Positions 12,908 through 25,314 of a DNA stretch of 64,000 nt are shown in pieces; position 1 is the stretch's first letter; each line of letters opens with the position of its first letter. The DNA lies in the NCBI GenBank assembly GCA_007844125.1, contig CM017568.1:9565997-9629996 (forward strand). The letters are read 5' to 3'. The position numbers and the translations under genes are program-made. Source of the stretch: Sinonovacula constricta (lineage: Eukaryota > Mollusca > Bivalvia > Cardiida > Solecurtidae). The notes beneath the pieces are model-generated. The model did not search any database. It was not told where the DNA came from and saw nothing but the letters and a program-made list of their open reading frames with translations.

Positions 12908-13924
12908 CACATAAACACGATTTAATCACTTTGAAAGGTAATATTTTGTGTGCGACAACTGGCTATGCGGTAAACGCTAATAATATTGATACAGAGAATC
13001 CAAATGAACATGTATACTAAATATTAAGGCTCTAGATCTTGTGATTATTGACAGGAAGATTTACTTTGTTTTCCCAAATATATACTCTATATAAAAACAA
13101 TTACAACGTCCCGTCCCGTGCGATCATGTTTTTTAAACGGATGACAACTGGTTGAAGGCCGGACGGTGGACCATGACAGTATCTCACCCTCTGCATAAGC
13201 ACATGTCGACTTAAAACTGACAAAGCACAGGACTCAGGCAAACGGTGGCTAATTAAATGCACTAGTTACAAGACAGTGAGATGAAAGACAACAGTAAATA
13301 ATAGCAAAAATAACAGTTGCTTACTTAGAACAGTCGGCAGTACATCTAATGGGTTTAACAAAGCTACAACGTCACAATTACCGAGGGTTTGATTAAATGC
13401 AAACAATGAAAAATAGCATCAATAATAGACAAACCAGTTCAGTCAATTACGTATACCTAAGCCGTATTACTATGGGGTCACAAATAAGAGCGCAGTCATT
13501 TCGAATGAAAATGTTCACTTGATATTTAGATAGGATGAGCTACTGAATTTTAAAAACGTTAAGCGTGGTGCAAGATTAGGGGCGACACAACTTACTTTAA
13601 TAAGACATAAAACCAGCGTGGGCATACAGGTGTTGTAGTAGTATGTTCAAACTGAGACGGAAATTAATACCAATGTCCACAGTACTTTAAAGGTACATAA
13701 CAATTCTGATTGGATGAATTAAAATTCAATATAATTACATGCACGGGGAGATAATATGATGAGCACCACAGTGCACAAGCAACTTGTTGAGATCATAAAT
13801 AAAAAATGACATTTTTGCATGTTTATTATATTTGCTTTGTAAAATAAATTTACAAATGACAATGCAATAGACATAGGTATACCAGTGAATTCCCCAAATG
13901 ATAAAACATGGTAAATTACAGAAA
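12908..13924. other. AT-rich intergenic stretch
   Basis: A GC-richer patch lies at 13105-13220 (around GGCCGGACGGTGGACC) and matches nothing I recognise. No gene seen. Confidence 0.5.
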
Positions 13925-14010
13925 ATAGAAAAGCACAACAGTTACCGTCATGAAACGGTCAGTCAGCTAAATATATCATCTAGGGTGCTAAGCAGGTTTA
14001 AAATAGTTTG
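13925..14010 (-). repeat. GTCGG-family repeat, decayed copy
   Basis: The plus strand reads ACAGTTACCGTCATGAAACG followed by GTCAGTCAGCT, the reverse complement of the family core. GGTGCTAAGCAGGTTTAAA follows, matching GGTGCTTAAACCGGTT of the copy at 50 kb. Confidence 0.65.
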
Positions 14011-14190
14011 TCCAGTTGTAACACATTAACTCGAAAAAAGACGCCTAAAATATGACAAAGTCAAATCGCTGGGATTTTTATCATATAGACTATTGACCAT
14101 GTTACCAGCGATATGATTTCCCAAACCGATCAATGTGTAAACTGTTGTCGACTATGGTCACCAGAGTTACATGCCCTTAGCTATAGATCT

Positions 14191-14432
14191 TATCTAACAT
14201 CATTCTTGCTGGATGACATCTTGCTTCTAAAGTGACTCTCAATGTGTGGAAGCAATATGCCACATGTCACATGAGTCAGTCTATCCTAGTTATATCCTTA
14301 ACTTTGTATCCTATCTAACACAATTCTTGCTTTAAGATATTTAATGACATTAATCTTGTTTCTAATGTGACTCTCAAAGTTTGGAAGCAATATGCAGTAT
14401 GTTACATGAATCAGCGTATCCTACTTATATTC
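14191..14432 (+). repeat. Tandem duplication, two 121-bp units
   Basis: TATCTAACATCATTCTTGCT at 14191 recurs as TATCTAACACAATTCTTGCT at 14312. GTGACTCTCAA, GGAAGCAATATGC and TATCCTA follow in the same order in both units. There are multiple substitutions and small indels, so this is an old local duplication. Confidence 0.85.
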
Positions 14433-14938
14433 TAATACCTTAATAGACAACATGTAAGGACTACTAGTTATATAATATAGTTATGCTTATTTGCTTTGTA
14501 AGTATATTTTTAGTACATTTCTTTTTTGTTTTAAAGTTTTATTGATGCTCTACTATGACTACCAAAATATAGAACTTAATATATTCCTGATTACAATGAG
14601 ATAGACGTGTATTTATAAATGATGGTTATTTTTATTATTTTTAAATACATTTGTTGACTCGTAACTCTCAGCCAAGCGCGAACCGTGTTTTTGCTCTGCG
14701 TGGGAATATTGTTTTAATGTAATTATAGAAAATGATACAGTTTACTGTGAATACTTTTTAGAACACATAAATTGAAAATAACACCCTAACTTGAAAAAGC
14801 ATTGGTCCAAACGAGTGTGTTATGGTGAGACTTATCAACAATAATATCGTGCTATATAGCAATATCGTGTCATACACGGAGCTCATTAGACATGCTATAC
14901 AGGTTGTGCATGCAATAACATGCTAGAGGCAAATCTGC

Positions 14939-15027
14939 ACCCTCCAACGCCTCACCCCCTCACCCCTCAGCCCTCCCCTCCACCCCCCCCCCCGCCAAAA
15001 AAAAAAAGAAACGAAAAAAGAAAAACG
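14939..15027 (+). repeat. C-rich tract switching to A-rich tract
   Basis: Repeated CTCACCCC/CCTCCCC blocks end in an 11-12 C run, then GCC and an A-rich run of AAAGAAACGAAAA type. It is a simple-sequence strand-asymmetric tract (possible i-motif/G4 on opposite strands). The minus-strand open frame through it is an artefact in that part. Confidence 0.85.
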
Positions 15028-15120
15028 CACGAAGGACGGACCAAACAATTTGAACGCCCAGCCGGAGAAAGTACATATACACCTGTATTCGATTATTAAC
15101 CGCAGGCTGCTAAACGAACC

Positions 15121-15316
15121 ATGACGACGGATGCTTCTATGTCCCCGACTTTCGTGACTTTCAGTCAATGATTCCAAATCCCTAGCACCGCATTTACAGT
15201 TTGTTACCCCGCTTCAGACACCTGTAACATACTATAACGAGACCTCCAAGAAGCCGCACCAGCAGAAAGCTAAAGTTCAACTGCATCATCGACATCAGAG
15301 AGCGACCTGCTTCTAA
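15121..15316 (+). pseudogene. Possible coding fragment with one frameshift
   Basis: An ATG at 15121 opens a 16-codon frame to TGA at 15169-15171. Another frame is open from 15158 to TAA at 15316 and overlaps it. Joined by one frameshift the two would give about 65 residues, rich in Thr, Gln, His and Lys. The patch is clearly richer in G+C than its flanks and an AATAAA lies near 15375, which is why I list it. I recognise no family, and the minus strand is also open here, so it may be a fragment of an unknown mobile element or chance. Confidence 0.2.
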
Positions 15317-15732
15317 CAACAATGAATAATACTGAGCACTTCTGAAACTCTCACAACAGACTGCAGACAAATGTGAATAAAGTTATCATCATTGGCATTG
15401 GTGTTGCATTAACATCAACATTATCTTGATGGAGACAAAATTGTGTGCTTACGATAAACGGTTTGGTGATTTGGAAAAAAACGAGTATATAGACTATTCT
15501 CTTAAATAATACATAAAATTGTCAAAAAAGAAGCATCGTTACTTAGCTCAAATTATAAATTAGATTGTTTCTCTTTGAATTGATCTACTTTCCTAATTGG
15601 TTACAAACTGTTTCTGCCGAGGAATTGATCTTTTATATATATTGAACCTATTTAAGGCTCATTGTTGATACTGTGACATTGTATGTCAATGTATTATTCA
15701 CTGATTATTTCCCAGCTCCTTTGTACATTATT

Positions 15733-16470
15733 ACCATAGCTGTCTGATATTCTTTACCTTGTTTGTCTTGCACATTCTTACCATAACTGTCTTAAATTCT
15801 TTGCCTTGTTTGTCTTGTACATTCGTAACATAAGTGTCTTATATCATTTACATGGTTTGTCTTACACATTCTTACCATGGCTGTCTTACATCATGTATCT
15901 TGTTTGCCTTGCACATTCTTACCATAGCTGTCTTACATCATTTATCTTGTTTGTCTTGCACATTTTTGCCATATCTGTCTTATATTGTTTACCTTGTTTA
16001 TTTCGCACATTCTTACTATAGCTGTCGTACATCATTTACCTTGTTTGTCCTGCAAATTCTTACTATAGCTGTCTTACATTATTTACCATGTGTGTCTTAC
16101 ACATTCTTACCATAGCTGTCTTACATCATGTACATTGTTTGTCTTGCACATTCTTACCATGGCTGTCTTACATCTTTTACCTTGTTTGTCTTGCACATTC
16201 TTACCATGGCTGTCTTACATCTTTTATCTTGTTTGCCTTGCACATTCTTACCATGGCTGTCTTACATCTTTTACCTTGTTTGCCTTGTTTATTTTTACCA
16301 TGACTGTCTTACATTGTTTACCTTGTTTATCTCGCACGTTCTTACTACAGCTGTCTTACATCATTTACCTTGTTTGTCTTGCATATTCTTACCATAGCTG
16401 TCTTACATCATTTACCTTGTTTGTCTTGCACATACTTACTAAAGCTGTCTTACATTTAACCCGCTTGTTT
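15733..16470 (+). repeat. 47-bp minisatellite, 15 full units in perfect register
   Basis: Units begin at 15733, 15780, 15827 and so on every 47 bp to 16391. A partial 16th unit starts at 16438. A typical unit opens ACCATAGCTGTCTTACATCA and ends GTCTTGCACATTCTT. Units differ by several substitutions each, but I found no insertion or deletion across the 705 bp. The plus strand is pyrimidine-rich. Because 47 is not a multiple of 3, each forward frame cycles through all three phases of the unit, and long open frames occur in all three. They are repeat artefacts, not proteins. Confidence 0.98.
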
Positions 16471-16479
16471 ATATAAGTC

Positions 16480-19400
16480 TCTCTTGAATTTTCTAAATGG
16501 CAAACTGCAATGAACGTTGCATTTATGCGGAGATGACAAACACGCATACGACACATTTCAAATTTGACCTTAACGGAGGACTTTGTTCATTGCTTTGCAG
16601 CATTACCTGCGCATGTACATGTAAATCTTCCAAGTATAGTAACATACACACGCAGAAGTAATTATGACTTTGATAAATAAGTGTAACCATGAGACATTAC
16701 TTCCTCATGGGGCCTTTTGTATTTCTGGTAAACATGCCATCCTCCCACTCTTCTTCTTTCGTTACGCTATATTTACTCCCCCCACCAGGTGACTTATATT
16801 GCCATTGCTCCCTGATCCTCCCCCCGAGACACCAGCATCATACTGTCTTCGAAATCTACTGCCAGGAATGACACAGAAACAGTCTTCAGTGTACAACATG
16901 ATATACCTCTCTACCTTTGATAATATCGGTTATATTTCGTGAACAAATATATTTATACGACTAATAATTTCCATGTTCCAGGTTTCCAAACATGATAATT
17001 TTGTAGAAAGGTTAACAAGACAGAATGTCTTGAGTTGTTTGATCATTGAGAAAGACTGATCGTGTTCTAATACAGCCAGGAGATTGAAATGTCTAGAGAG
17101 TAATTTGCCTAAATTATAGTTTAAAGGTGGTTGTTATTCTATGGTATAATCCATACACGTCATTGCCAACAGGTGTTTTCTATCTGGACCAAGCTGCAGA
17201 GATATCTATTTTTATACTAAGAAAACCACTTGACCACTTACTTTTGAGATCACTTTATATCGCCTTCAGGCTAATCCGATCTGACGCCCACATCTATTTT
17301 TTTAGCAGAGATCACAATCGTGTTTATTTTTAGATTAAAAAAAAAAAAAGAAAATTTTGAGTGTGTCTTATGGAGTTGTACTGTCTTCTGGGAAAGTGTT
17401 TAATTAAAATTGTCTTCGCTTAGGCTAAAGTATGATTTTATGCATAAACTATGCACAAAACACCAGACATGGAGTCTGATATTGTTGCTTGTATTTGATA
17501 AAGGCAAAATGCCGGATAATATCCTTAAATAGAAAAACAACAACAACAGTTACCCCACTGGGACGAAAGGTCAGGCTGAAATGTTGTTTTACAGAGCACT
17601 AACCTCCTATTCCCGATGGTGATCTCAAAAATAATGTAATAAATTATTTCATCCAAGTGGCATGACAGTAAGCACCTGATTGGGAGTAACATTATAGGTA
17701 ACAAAGAACAGTATTTACAAAGACTTCTGCAAATTATACTTTTGTGGTGAAGTTTATGCGCATATACGTCTAGCTTATCCTAGCTGTATCATCATTATTA
17801 TCACATTGTTTTCAATCATCACTAACAGGATGTCAGTAAAAAGTAGAAAAAGCTTCCTAGAATTGTATTACACAAAAATCAACACCTAATATATTATTGT
17901 CTATTTTTAAAATGAGAGCATGTGTATGAAGAAAATTATTACAGAAATGTAGAAAAATAATTTAGAGAAGATTTATATAACTTTTATTTTTAAATTTTAA
18001 CAGGTATGTTACAGAGAGTGAATACCATTTTGTTATTGTTTATCCCTTCGACAAGACAAAGATACATTACTTTACATTCGTCTTTTGTCAACACTGGTAC
18101 AATCTTCAACCAACACAAAAGTGTGCTCTAAGATGATTGGCGAAATCTTTATATAGAAAGCTATTTTTATGTTTTATCGATTTGTTTTTAATTATACTGC
18201 ATGCATTGCTGTGTGTTTTCTTGTTAAACTGGCCATGGAATACATATTGCATGTAATATGATATAATTCGTATTTAATCTTTGTTCGTCTATTATTTCTA
18301 TGTTGCGTCTTATGCTCTATATAAAACTGCTTGAACTTGTGATTTAGTCAATACTATATTTGGCTAATCAACATATTAGAATGAATTCTTTTGTCATCAA
18401 CTCAATAAATTAGGAATTAATTACTAAACTTTACAGTAGCACGAACTTAATAGGTTGATACGTGAAGTAAGCACTGGTGTTTAAACTGTGATAGGTCTGT
18501 GTGAAGGAACTACAAATCGTTAGTGTATCAAACTAGTGTATACTTCCTTTGCTAACCAAACAATGCTAGGAAATGTTATTGGGAGACACTAAACATTTAA
18601 TTGTTACATAGCGCAACACAGATGAATATGTATCTTTTTTATACTTGACAAAGTGCATCATTTTAATTAATAATATCAATCAGACTTCAATATAAGATAA
18701 GATGAACCGCTAATTAAAATGATTAAATTATAAAATAAAAGCCTCGTTTTTTTATTAATTATGGTCAAGTTATTTTTCTAAAACGCATTTATTTGCTTAA
18801 AATTACCTGTCAGATTTCATTAAGCTGTAACAGAAAGTTCCTGTTTGTGAGGTCACGTCGCAAAATCAGACTGAGTGCTTTAGAATGTTCTTATCTTTCA
18901 GTAAGCATTGATTGCGAAAGTAACTACAGAAATAGAATAGTATAGACTGAAACCGCAAGTATTATTTTCATAAACCTATAGAAAGACGAATGTGTTAAAC
19001 GTTTCATCGCAAGCAAATGTTCCTGAAACATGTTTTAACGTACACCAGATGTGTGTATTTGCACAAGCATGTCGACTGAATGTCAGAATAATTGTTGTAA
19101 ACAGTTGTTCTGGAAAACAACAACACACTTACACGATACATGTAACACTTAAATATCATTTGTTGATTTTAATATCCAATTAATAAAAATTTACAAATGT
19201 GTTCAAGAAATTAAATACGCAATCAAATAAAGAAATATCGCATTGTATGTGGGTATGCTATAAAGAGTTCATTGACAACTTTATTACGGACATAATAATC
19301 TTGAGTGTGAACATTGACTTTGCCAAAGTTTGTGGTTCCTGAATCATCTTACTTGTCATATTTTGTACATACAATTCAACTAATTGCTTCATTTTCTCCT

Positions 19401-19840
19401 ATTACACAAGATATTGAACAAAATATTTACAAACTTGATGGTACAAAGACATGGATTACTTTGAATAAAGGAATACAATGATACATATCAGGTAAAAACG
19501 TACAATCGCATATTACATGTCAATCCAGGCATCTTTGATGTGTTGAATTTATTTGTTTTTAAATTACATCGCAGCTACCAATAATAGTCAAAACAGCAAC
19601 GTCCTGCAATTTTGATAGAGTAAGACTTCAGACAAATGACTGACCACCGGCGCAAGGCAGGCCAGCTGGAAGATATTCTCACATTAAGTTCTTAATGTCG
19701 ACCGGAACTCGAACATATATGGTGAGAGGCCAAGAAGTCAGAGGAGTTTCAAGGTCAGTCAAGGACGCTTCTAATAATCCTTTTATTACATATTTAACAG
19801 TTAAAGTATGAACAACACTTCAGACTCGGCAAATCCGATG
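16480..19840. other. AT-rich intergenic stretch
   Basis: No gene recognised. A C-rich patch lies at about 16775-16835. The 23-bp segment at 17240-17262 repeats 3716-3738. AACAGTTACCCCACTGGGA near 17559 is a weak match to the GTCGG family core on the minus strand and was not called separately. Confidence 0.45.
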
Positions 19841-19844
19841 AAAA

Positions 19845-19895
19845 CAAAACTATAACAATTACTGCCTTGTAACGGTCAATATGTCTAATCATTTT
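19845..19895 (-). repeat. GTCGG-family repeat, weak remnant
   Basis: CAATTACTGCCTTGTAACGG followed by TCAATATGTC resembles the reverse-complement core (CAGTTACCGCCTTGGAACGG). It is short and diverged. Confidence 0.35.
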
Positions 19896-22800
19896 TGTTC
19901 TCACCTGGCTCATTCCATGGACGGAATCCGGGCACTCTAAACACAGCCTCTTTGGTCGCCAGCATTCTGTTAACGTCCAGCAGTTTAGTATTGTGTTAAA
20001 TCCAACATTTAGAATATAATAATGATGCGACTGTTTATAATATCACATTCAATCTACGTTTTTTCTGTTTAATCTGAATATTTTACTTTTAAAATAAAAA
20101 CAGTTTTCAACACACATTTTAATTCACTACGTCCTCAGAGTGTTATGTATCTACGAATTATACAGACTTCTGTCTCTAAAAATAATCCATTCCAAGATAT
20201 AATAGGAATATACGTTTATTCTCGGTCTATAATTGCCGAAAATGTAAGACGTTATGAGAAATACGAAAATCAAATAGTCACTTATAAAAATCTCGTTCCT
20301 GATACCATTATGAATCTATAGCCATATTCTACAGAGATCAAATAGAGACAAGACCAATTTATTGCGACATACTTAAATCTTAGGCACATATAAACAAGCA
20401 AGCCATTGTACTCATTCGCAGTCAACTCTATGAATTAATACAGGTATATATTTAGGTGAACCTCATATCAGAGCTTTGAAATGATGCTTGATTTGCTTAA
20501 GATGGGGCTTCCTTCTTACTTAGGAGCTGGTTTGTTTGAACATTCCAACTGTCCTAACCAGGACCAATAACAGCGGCTAAATGTACACCAAATATATAGC
20601 ACAAACCACGACAAACTGTTATACAGGGCCCGTTCTATATTTACAATAGGTGAATACTTTCCTAGAACAGAACAGCACAGAACAGAAGTTTATTTTGTAA
20701 CAAGAGACCACCAGAGCTTAATTCGATGTCATTAGACAGAGATAAAGATTTGAAATTGCGTTTCAAAGAATATAGAATTAATTCAGACAACACGATATTC
20801 TATACTTATACATGTTTTGTATATACAAAAAGACAATCTTTCTTGAAAAGACTCTTATCTTAAGTGCAAAACAAAAAACTTTAAAATCACCATTTCCACA
20901 AAATCATCCATACAAAAGACCATTTCGAAGATTTTTTTTATAATTCATCATTAAAAACAACATGGATATAATTCATATTTTATTTTCTTTTACATATGAA
21001 AACAAGCCAGCTAAATTACTATCACTTTTTGGCATAAAATACATTCTTTCAAATATAACTATATATTATGCAATGGGTAAACACATAACTACGGCTAGTC
21101 GTATACTTCAATGTCAATTTAACAATGGCGTTTAACAGTTTTATTGACAACTTCAGCCCGCGTGTACGTCTTTTAAAAGGCCGGGAAAATCACTAAAACC
21201 AGACATGAAATATTGAAACATATTTGTCAGACAGACTGAAAACGTGTCTGTGACGTTTAAAACACGTCAAGGAGTGTACGTTCTGACTATAATGAGACAA
21301 TATGGGGAGTATGGTAGTGACAAAGACCCATATATCTAAACGTAACCAGATCCTGCCTACAGAGGTCGACCCTGCACCACAGATTACGTGTTTTTCCACT
21401 GTTGTCTGACATACTGGGATAGGTAAAGACAGGCTTCTGGTGTTGTCTTATCACAGGCTCAGGGGATCAATCACAGACATGGTCTGAACTCAAGTCGTCT
21501 GGTTATGTGGACTCTCAGACTAGCTGTATCTTTGGCTGATATAGACCCTTGTTTACAAATGAGTAGTAAGTACTTATTAGTGCTTTTTACTTCGAGTGAT
21601 GTTCACTATTGGTGTTTTGTATGAAGCGTTTAAGCGCTTCAAAATAAAGCGGGAGAACTTTCTGACATTTGCCACGAGGATGATGTATTCATTGGTCCTG
21701 GAAATGTCTTCATTTAAGAGCTTCTTTTAAATAAATTATGTTTTCACAAATAACAAAGATTATCTGCGTATTGAAATACATTAAGTTGTATTTTTTCTAA
21801 TTCATGGCAATATGAAAAAATGAACTGTTTAGACTTTAGGGCGTGAAGAGATTCGAATTTGAATTTGACGTTTATTTCATTTATGAAACTCATTTTACTA
21901 CATGTATAAAAATTCAAACGGTGCATTCAGCTGTGTTCTGCATTAAAAAGAGCAACTTTATCGACCCGGCAGTATTCTTTACGAGCAGCAATATAACCTT
22001 ACATTTGCATATGTATGACGTTTTCTCTCTACCCATGATCTTACCTAGTTTGCAAAAAATTACCAATGTTTGAAACTGAGCGACATATAATTACGCACTG
22101 GAACACCTTTCGCCCTGCCAAAAATATAATTAATTATACAAGGTCCACTCGTTTAAAACTTAAACAATGTTTAGCCACATCAACCAGGTAGAAACACATA
22201 ATGAATACTAGTATGTTAAATTTTGTGAAACAAGTTTGAAAAGCGAATAACAGTTATAAGTATTTAATAAGTATTTTTTCTCTTAGGATGCCTAGCTGAA
22301 TTGTTGACGTTGTTCCAATTGAGTCCAGATCACAGAAACCGGTGGTCGGACTTGTGCAACTGCATCGACCGACCAATTAAGATAAGCATGCATAGTGAAA
22401 ATTAAAACCTAGATGTGCCGCACGCAAGAAAAAGAGCATAGATCTGTTTTTGAAAACACAAGCGGCATATCATTGCATCACGCCCGGTGTAGTTTGATGA
22501 GGCTGCAATTAAAGGCAAACAAGGGGAAACAGATATACAAATAGGAGAAACAATTAAACAAATTAAAGAAACCGGGTTCACGTTTATTTAAAAGAAAGCG
22601 CACTTTCCTAAGCATTTAAGCTATCTAGAGATCAAACGGTGGATACGTAAGAGTTTCTCCGTCGCGACTCTATGGCGACCGTGGTATTTCCTTGTCGCTG
22701 ATTGGTCAATCCGTCACCCTGGTTGAACGTCATCTTGGTAAATGTTGATGCGGTTTGTATCGGCTACATCCGATAGAAGAACATTTAACAACACGTTAAT

Positions 22801-23424
22801 CTCCTCGGAGCTACAGCAAAGAATCTTAAAAGATTGTGGGGATTAGTAGGTATTATCCACTTTAAGGGTTATAAGTGTTTTCTTTATCCAAATAATCGTA
22901 GCGTTTCGGCTGATGACGCTGGCACATTGAGCGCTAGTTCTTATTTCAAGTATATAACTGTGAAACAAAGACCTGCCCTCGTAGCGTTTTAGGTAGAGAA
23001 CGTCAGATTGTGAAATGACTGATCAAATGTCCAATTCCTGACTCAAACAAAATAATAACTGCTGGCAGCATTTCTTGCACATAGTCTAAAATATTTTACT
23101 TTTCTGGTGTATTAATTTGGTGTTTTAACATTTTATACAGATTAAGATCCCTATAATTTTCAAGGAGTAATACTGACTTACCATGTCGCTATGTCGGTTA
23201 AATTTCTTATAACTTTTATCATAAGCGAGATATATTGACCTAATTTATAGCAACACTGTGGATCAGCACGTTGACTTTGTCTGCGGTCCAGTCGGGATTA
23301 GTACCTGTTTATTGTGACCAAAGCTAGTGTATCAAATGTTTACTACCGAGTAGTTCCTTGATATAGTTCCTTCAACATGTTCTTTTTTTCAAACTTGGTG
23401 CTTGTTTAATTATGGCTTCATGAA
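19896..23424. other. AT-rich intergenic stretch
   Basis: A GC-richer patch at 22650-22760 contains CTGATTGGTCAATC, an inverted CCAAT box. With no gene attached I cannot call a promoter. No other feature is supported. Confidence 0.4.
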
Positions 23425-23670
23425 ATGCAGACCTTGGGTTCAAACCAGGCCCGTAAATACAAAGTACAATCGGTGGAGGTTTAGCTCCGTTGTTACTGCT
23501 AAGGCAAATCTGAGGGGACTTCCAGCACTTGTCAGCAAGGTGTCAACTGGATAGTATGACTGGATGTGGTATCATGCAAGGTGTTCACGGTATAATTTAC
23601 TCATTATATGTAGCAATATATATTTCTCAAAGATAAATATAGTATGGTAGTACAATCAATCAAACAAGTA
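23425..23670 (+). mobile_element. SINE family A, strongly diverged copy
   Basis: Box-B-like GGTTCAAACC at 23437-23446 is followed by blocks colinear with the 12.6- and 26.6-kb SINEs: ATCGGTGGAGGTTTAGCTCC, AAGGCAAATCTGAGGG, GGTGTCAACTGGATA and GTGTGGTATCATGCAAGGTG-like sequence ending GTTCACGG. The region 5' of box B does not match the family A head. This is either an old copy or a sister subfamily with a different tRNA head. The tail is weak (CAATCAATCAAACAAG). Confidence 0.75.
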
Positions 23671-24656
23671 AACATATCTGTTCGTAACATATTTGTTCTT
23701 TAGTTGTTTTTTTGTGTGTTTTGCTGTTGTTGTTGTTGCTTTTAAGACATTGTTTTAGTTTTCATTGCCTATTATGTAAGAAAGCTGGTGTTAACCGATG
23801 ATGTCGGACTGTGTTGTGAGAAAATGTACATTACAATGTTACATATATAACCTGAACTTTAAAATGGCTTGTTAAGTACACGGTTTTGAAGAGGAAGTGC
23901 CTTTAGAATAGTCATTGGTGTAGATCCCGGCACTGCTCAAACTTGTACTCACTGAGATTTGTTTGAAATGAACGGTTTCTAATTTTCAGGCACGGAGAAT
24001 TGTTAATACGGTTTAGAGAGAATAATGTGCTGTTTGCGTCCATTCGTCGAGGAGATGTAAATTATCAGGTGATAAATTATGTCTGTTGTAATGATGACGC
24101 CATTGTATCACGAAGTGTTCCTTGTGGGTAATGGTGTTTTGTGATCAGTGGAACAAAACCTTCCTCGGCGACCTTTTCAATGATTTAACGTTTTAAATCC
24201 GTTCAGAGTAAATATGTAGAACGTGGACTACAGAACTGTTTTATGTGTGTATATTTGTTTTAACATGGTATATTTAATTATGCATATAAATGTGACAAAC
24301 AATATAAGTACAAGAAACATAAAACTTCTAGATTAGAAAGCACGATTGTTATCATGTTGAGTAGAAAGGAAAGTAAGCAAAAGAACATGCAAAAAGTTGA
24401 AGTTTTCAACACAGGAACTAAATAAAAATGACAAAAGGATTTTTTTTTTCAAAAAAAAGCTCGCACTAAAATTTTCGGCAAATTGGATTTTTCAATAGTT
24501 AAACATACACTTGCTCTCTTTACATACCGAACATTTGAGAGTGAGCGAGTTAAGAACAAAAATATAATTTACAGTATGGGAGAAAAGACTGAGTGGGGGA
24601 GAAAGAACATTTGAACACCCGCGTAACAAGTCTAGTTTGAAATGGCGTCATTTCAA

Positions 24657-24683
24657 TAATCGCGAAAGATACACTCGAGAGTA
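24657..24683 (+). repeat. 27-bp direct repeat, left copy
   Basis: A TAATCGCGAAAGATACACTC segment plus GAGAGTA, identical to 25288-25314, 631 bp downstream in the same orientation. The flanking bases of the two copies do not align. Confidence 0.95.
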
Positions 24684-25287
24684 TTACATAACTACTCAGA
24701 CGACATTCATTAGAAAAATTACTTTTCATTGGAAAGTTTCTGGCGATCCATCCAAGTCATAAAAAGATTATATGGTCTTTTAGTTTAGTTCAGTCAAAAT
24801 TGTTGCAATGTTAAGCCATGTTTTAACCATGTTTTTTAAGTTAACAACTTATATAAATAATATGTAATATATAAATAAATATGAAGCATGGATTGTGTGG
24901 TTTTTTCATGTAATACACCAAACTGTGAACAGGACACAATCCTGTCACGTTCCCCGGTGGGTAACCTTTTACCGACTGTCTGTTTTAATGCAGCAATTTT
25001 GTGTATTTACCTCCGTGTGTAAGGTCTCGTCTCATCGTTTTGTCAGTTTTTATTATACCTGTTACTTGCAAGTTTAATTTGTATTATATGTTAATTTCTT
25101 TATAGGAAATTGTCGTATTTTGCGGTAATAATTAATATAACGACTCCGGTTAAAAGAAAGCAGGTATCTCAGTACTGTAATGGCTGATTGATTGCATGAC
25201 ATTGCGAAAATGATGGGAAGGTGGTACGTCACTTCCGGTGTCCTTGTGTAAACTAGCTGAGAGTGAAATATGGGTAATAATAAATTT

Positions 25288-25314
25288 TAATCGCGAAAGA
25301 TACACTCGAGAGTA
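25288..25314 (+). repeat. 27-bp direct repeat, right copy
   Basis: Exact match to 24657-24683. The 604 bp between the copies is AT-rich and shows no coding motif or terminal inverted repeat that I can see. Confidence 0.95.

Noticed and set aside
15806..16476. Overlapping forward open frames of 71-128 codons
   Set aside because: They lie wholly on the 47-bp minisatellite, and all three frames are open because the period is not a multiple of 3.
17127..17333. Plus-strand 68-codon open frame
   Set aside because: It covers the interspersed segment shared with 3.7 kb and has no recognisable motif.
22640..22760. Promoter with inverted CCAAT box
   Set aside because: A lone CTGATTGGTCAATC in a GC-richer patch, with no gene, TATA or start region downstream on either strand.
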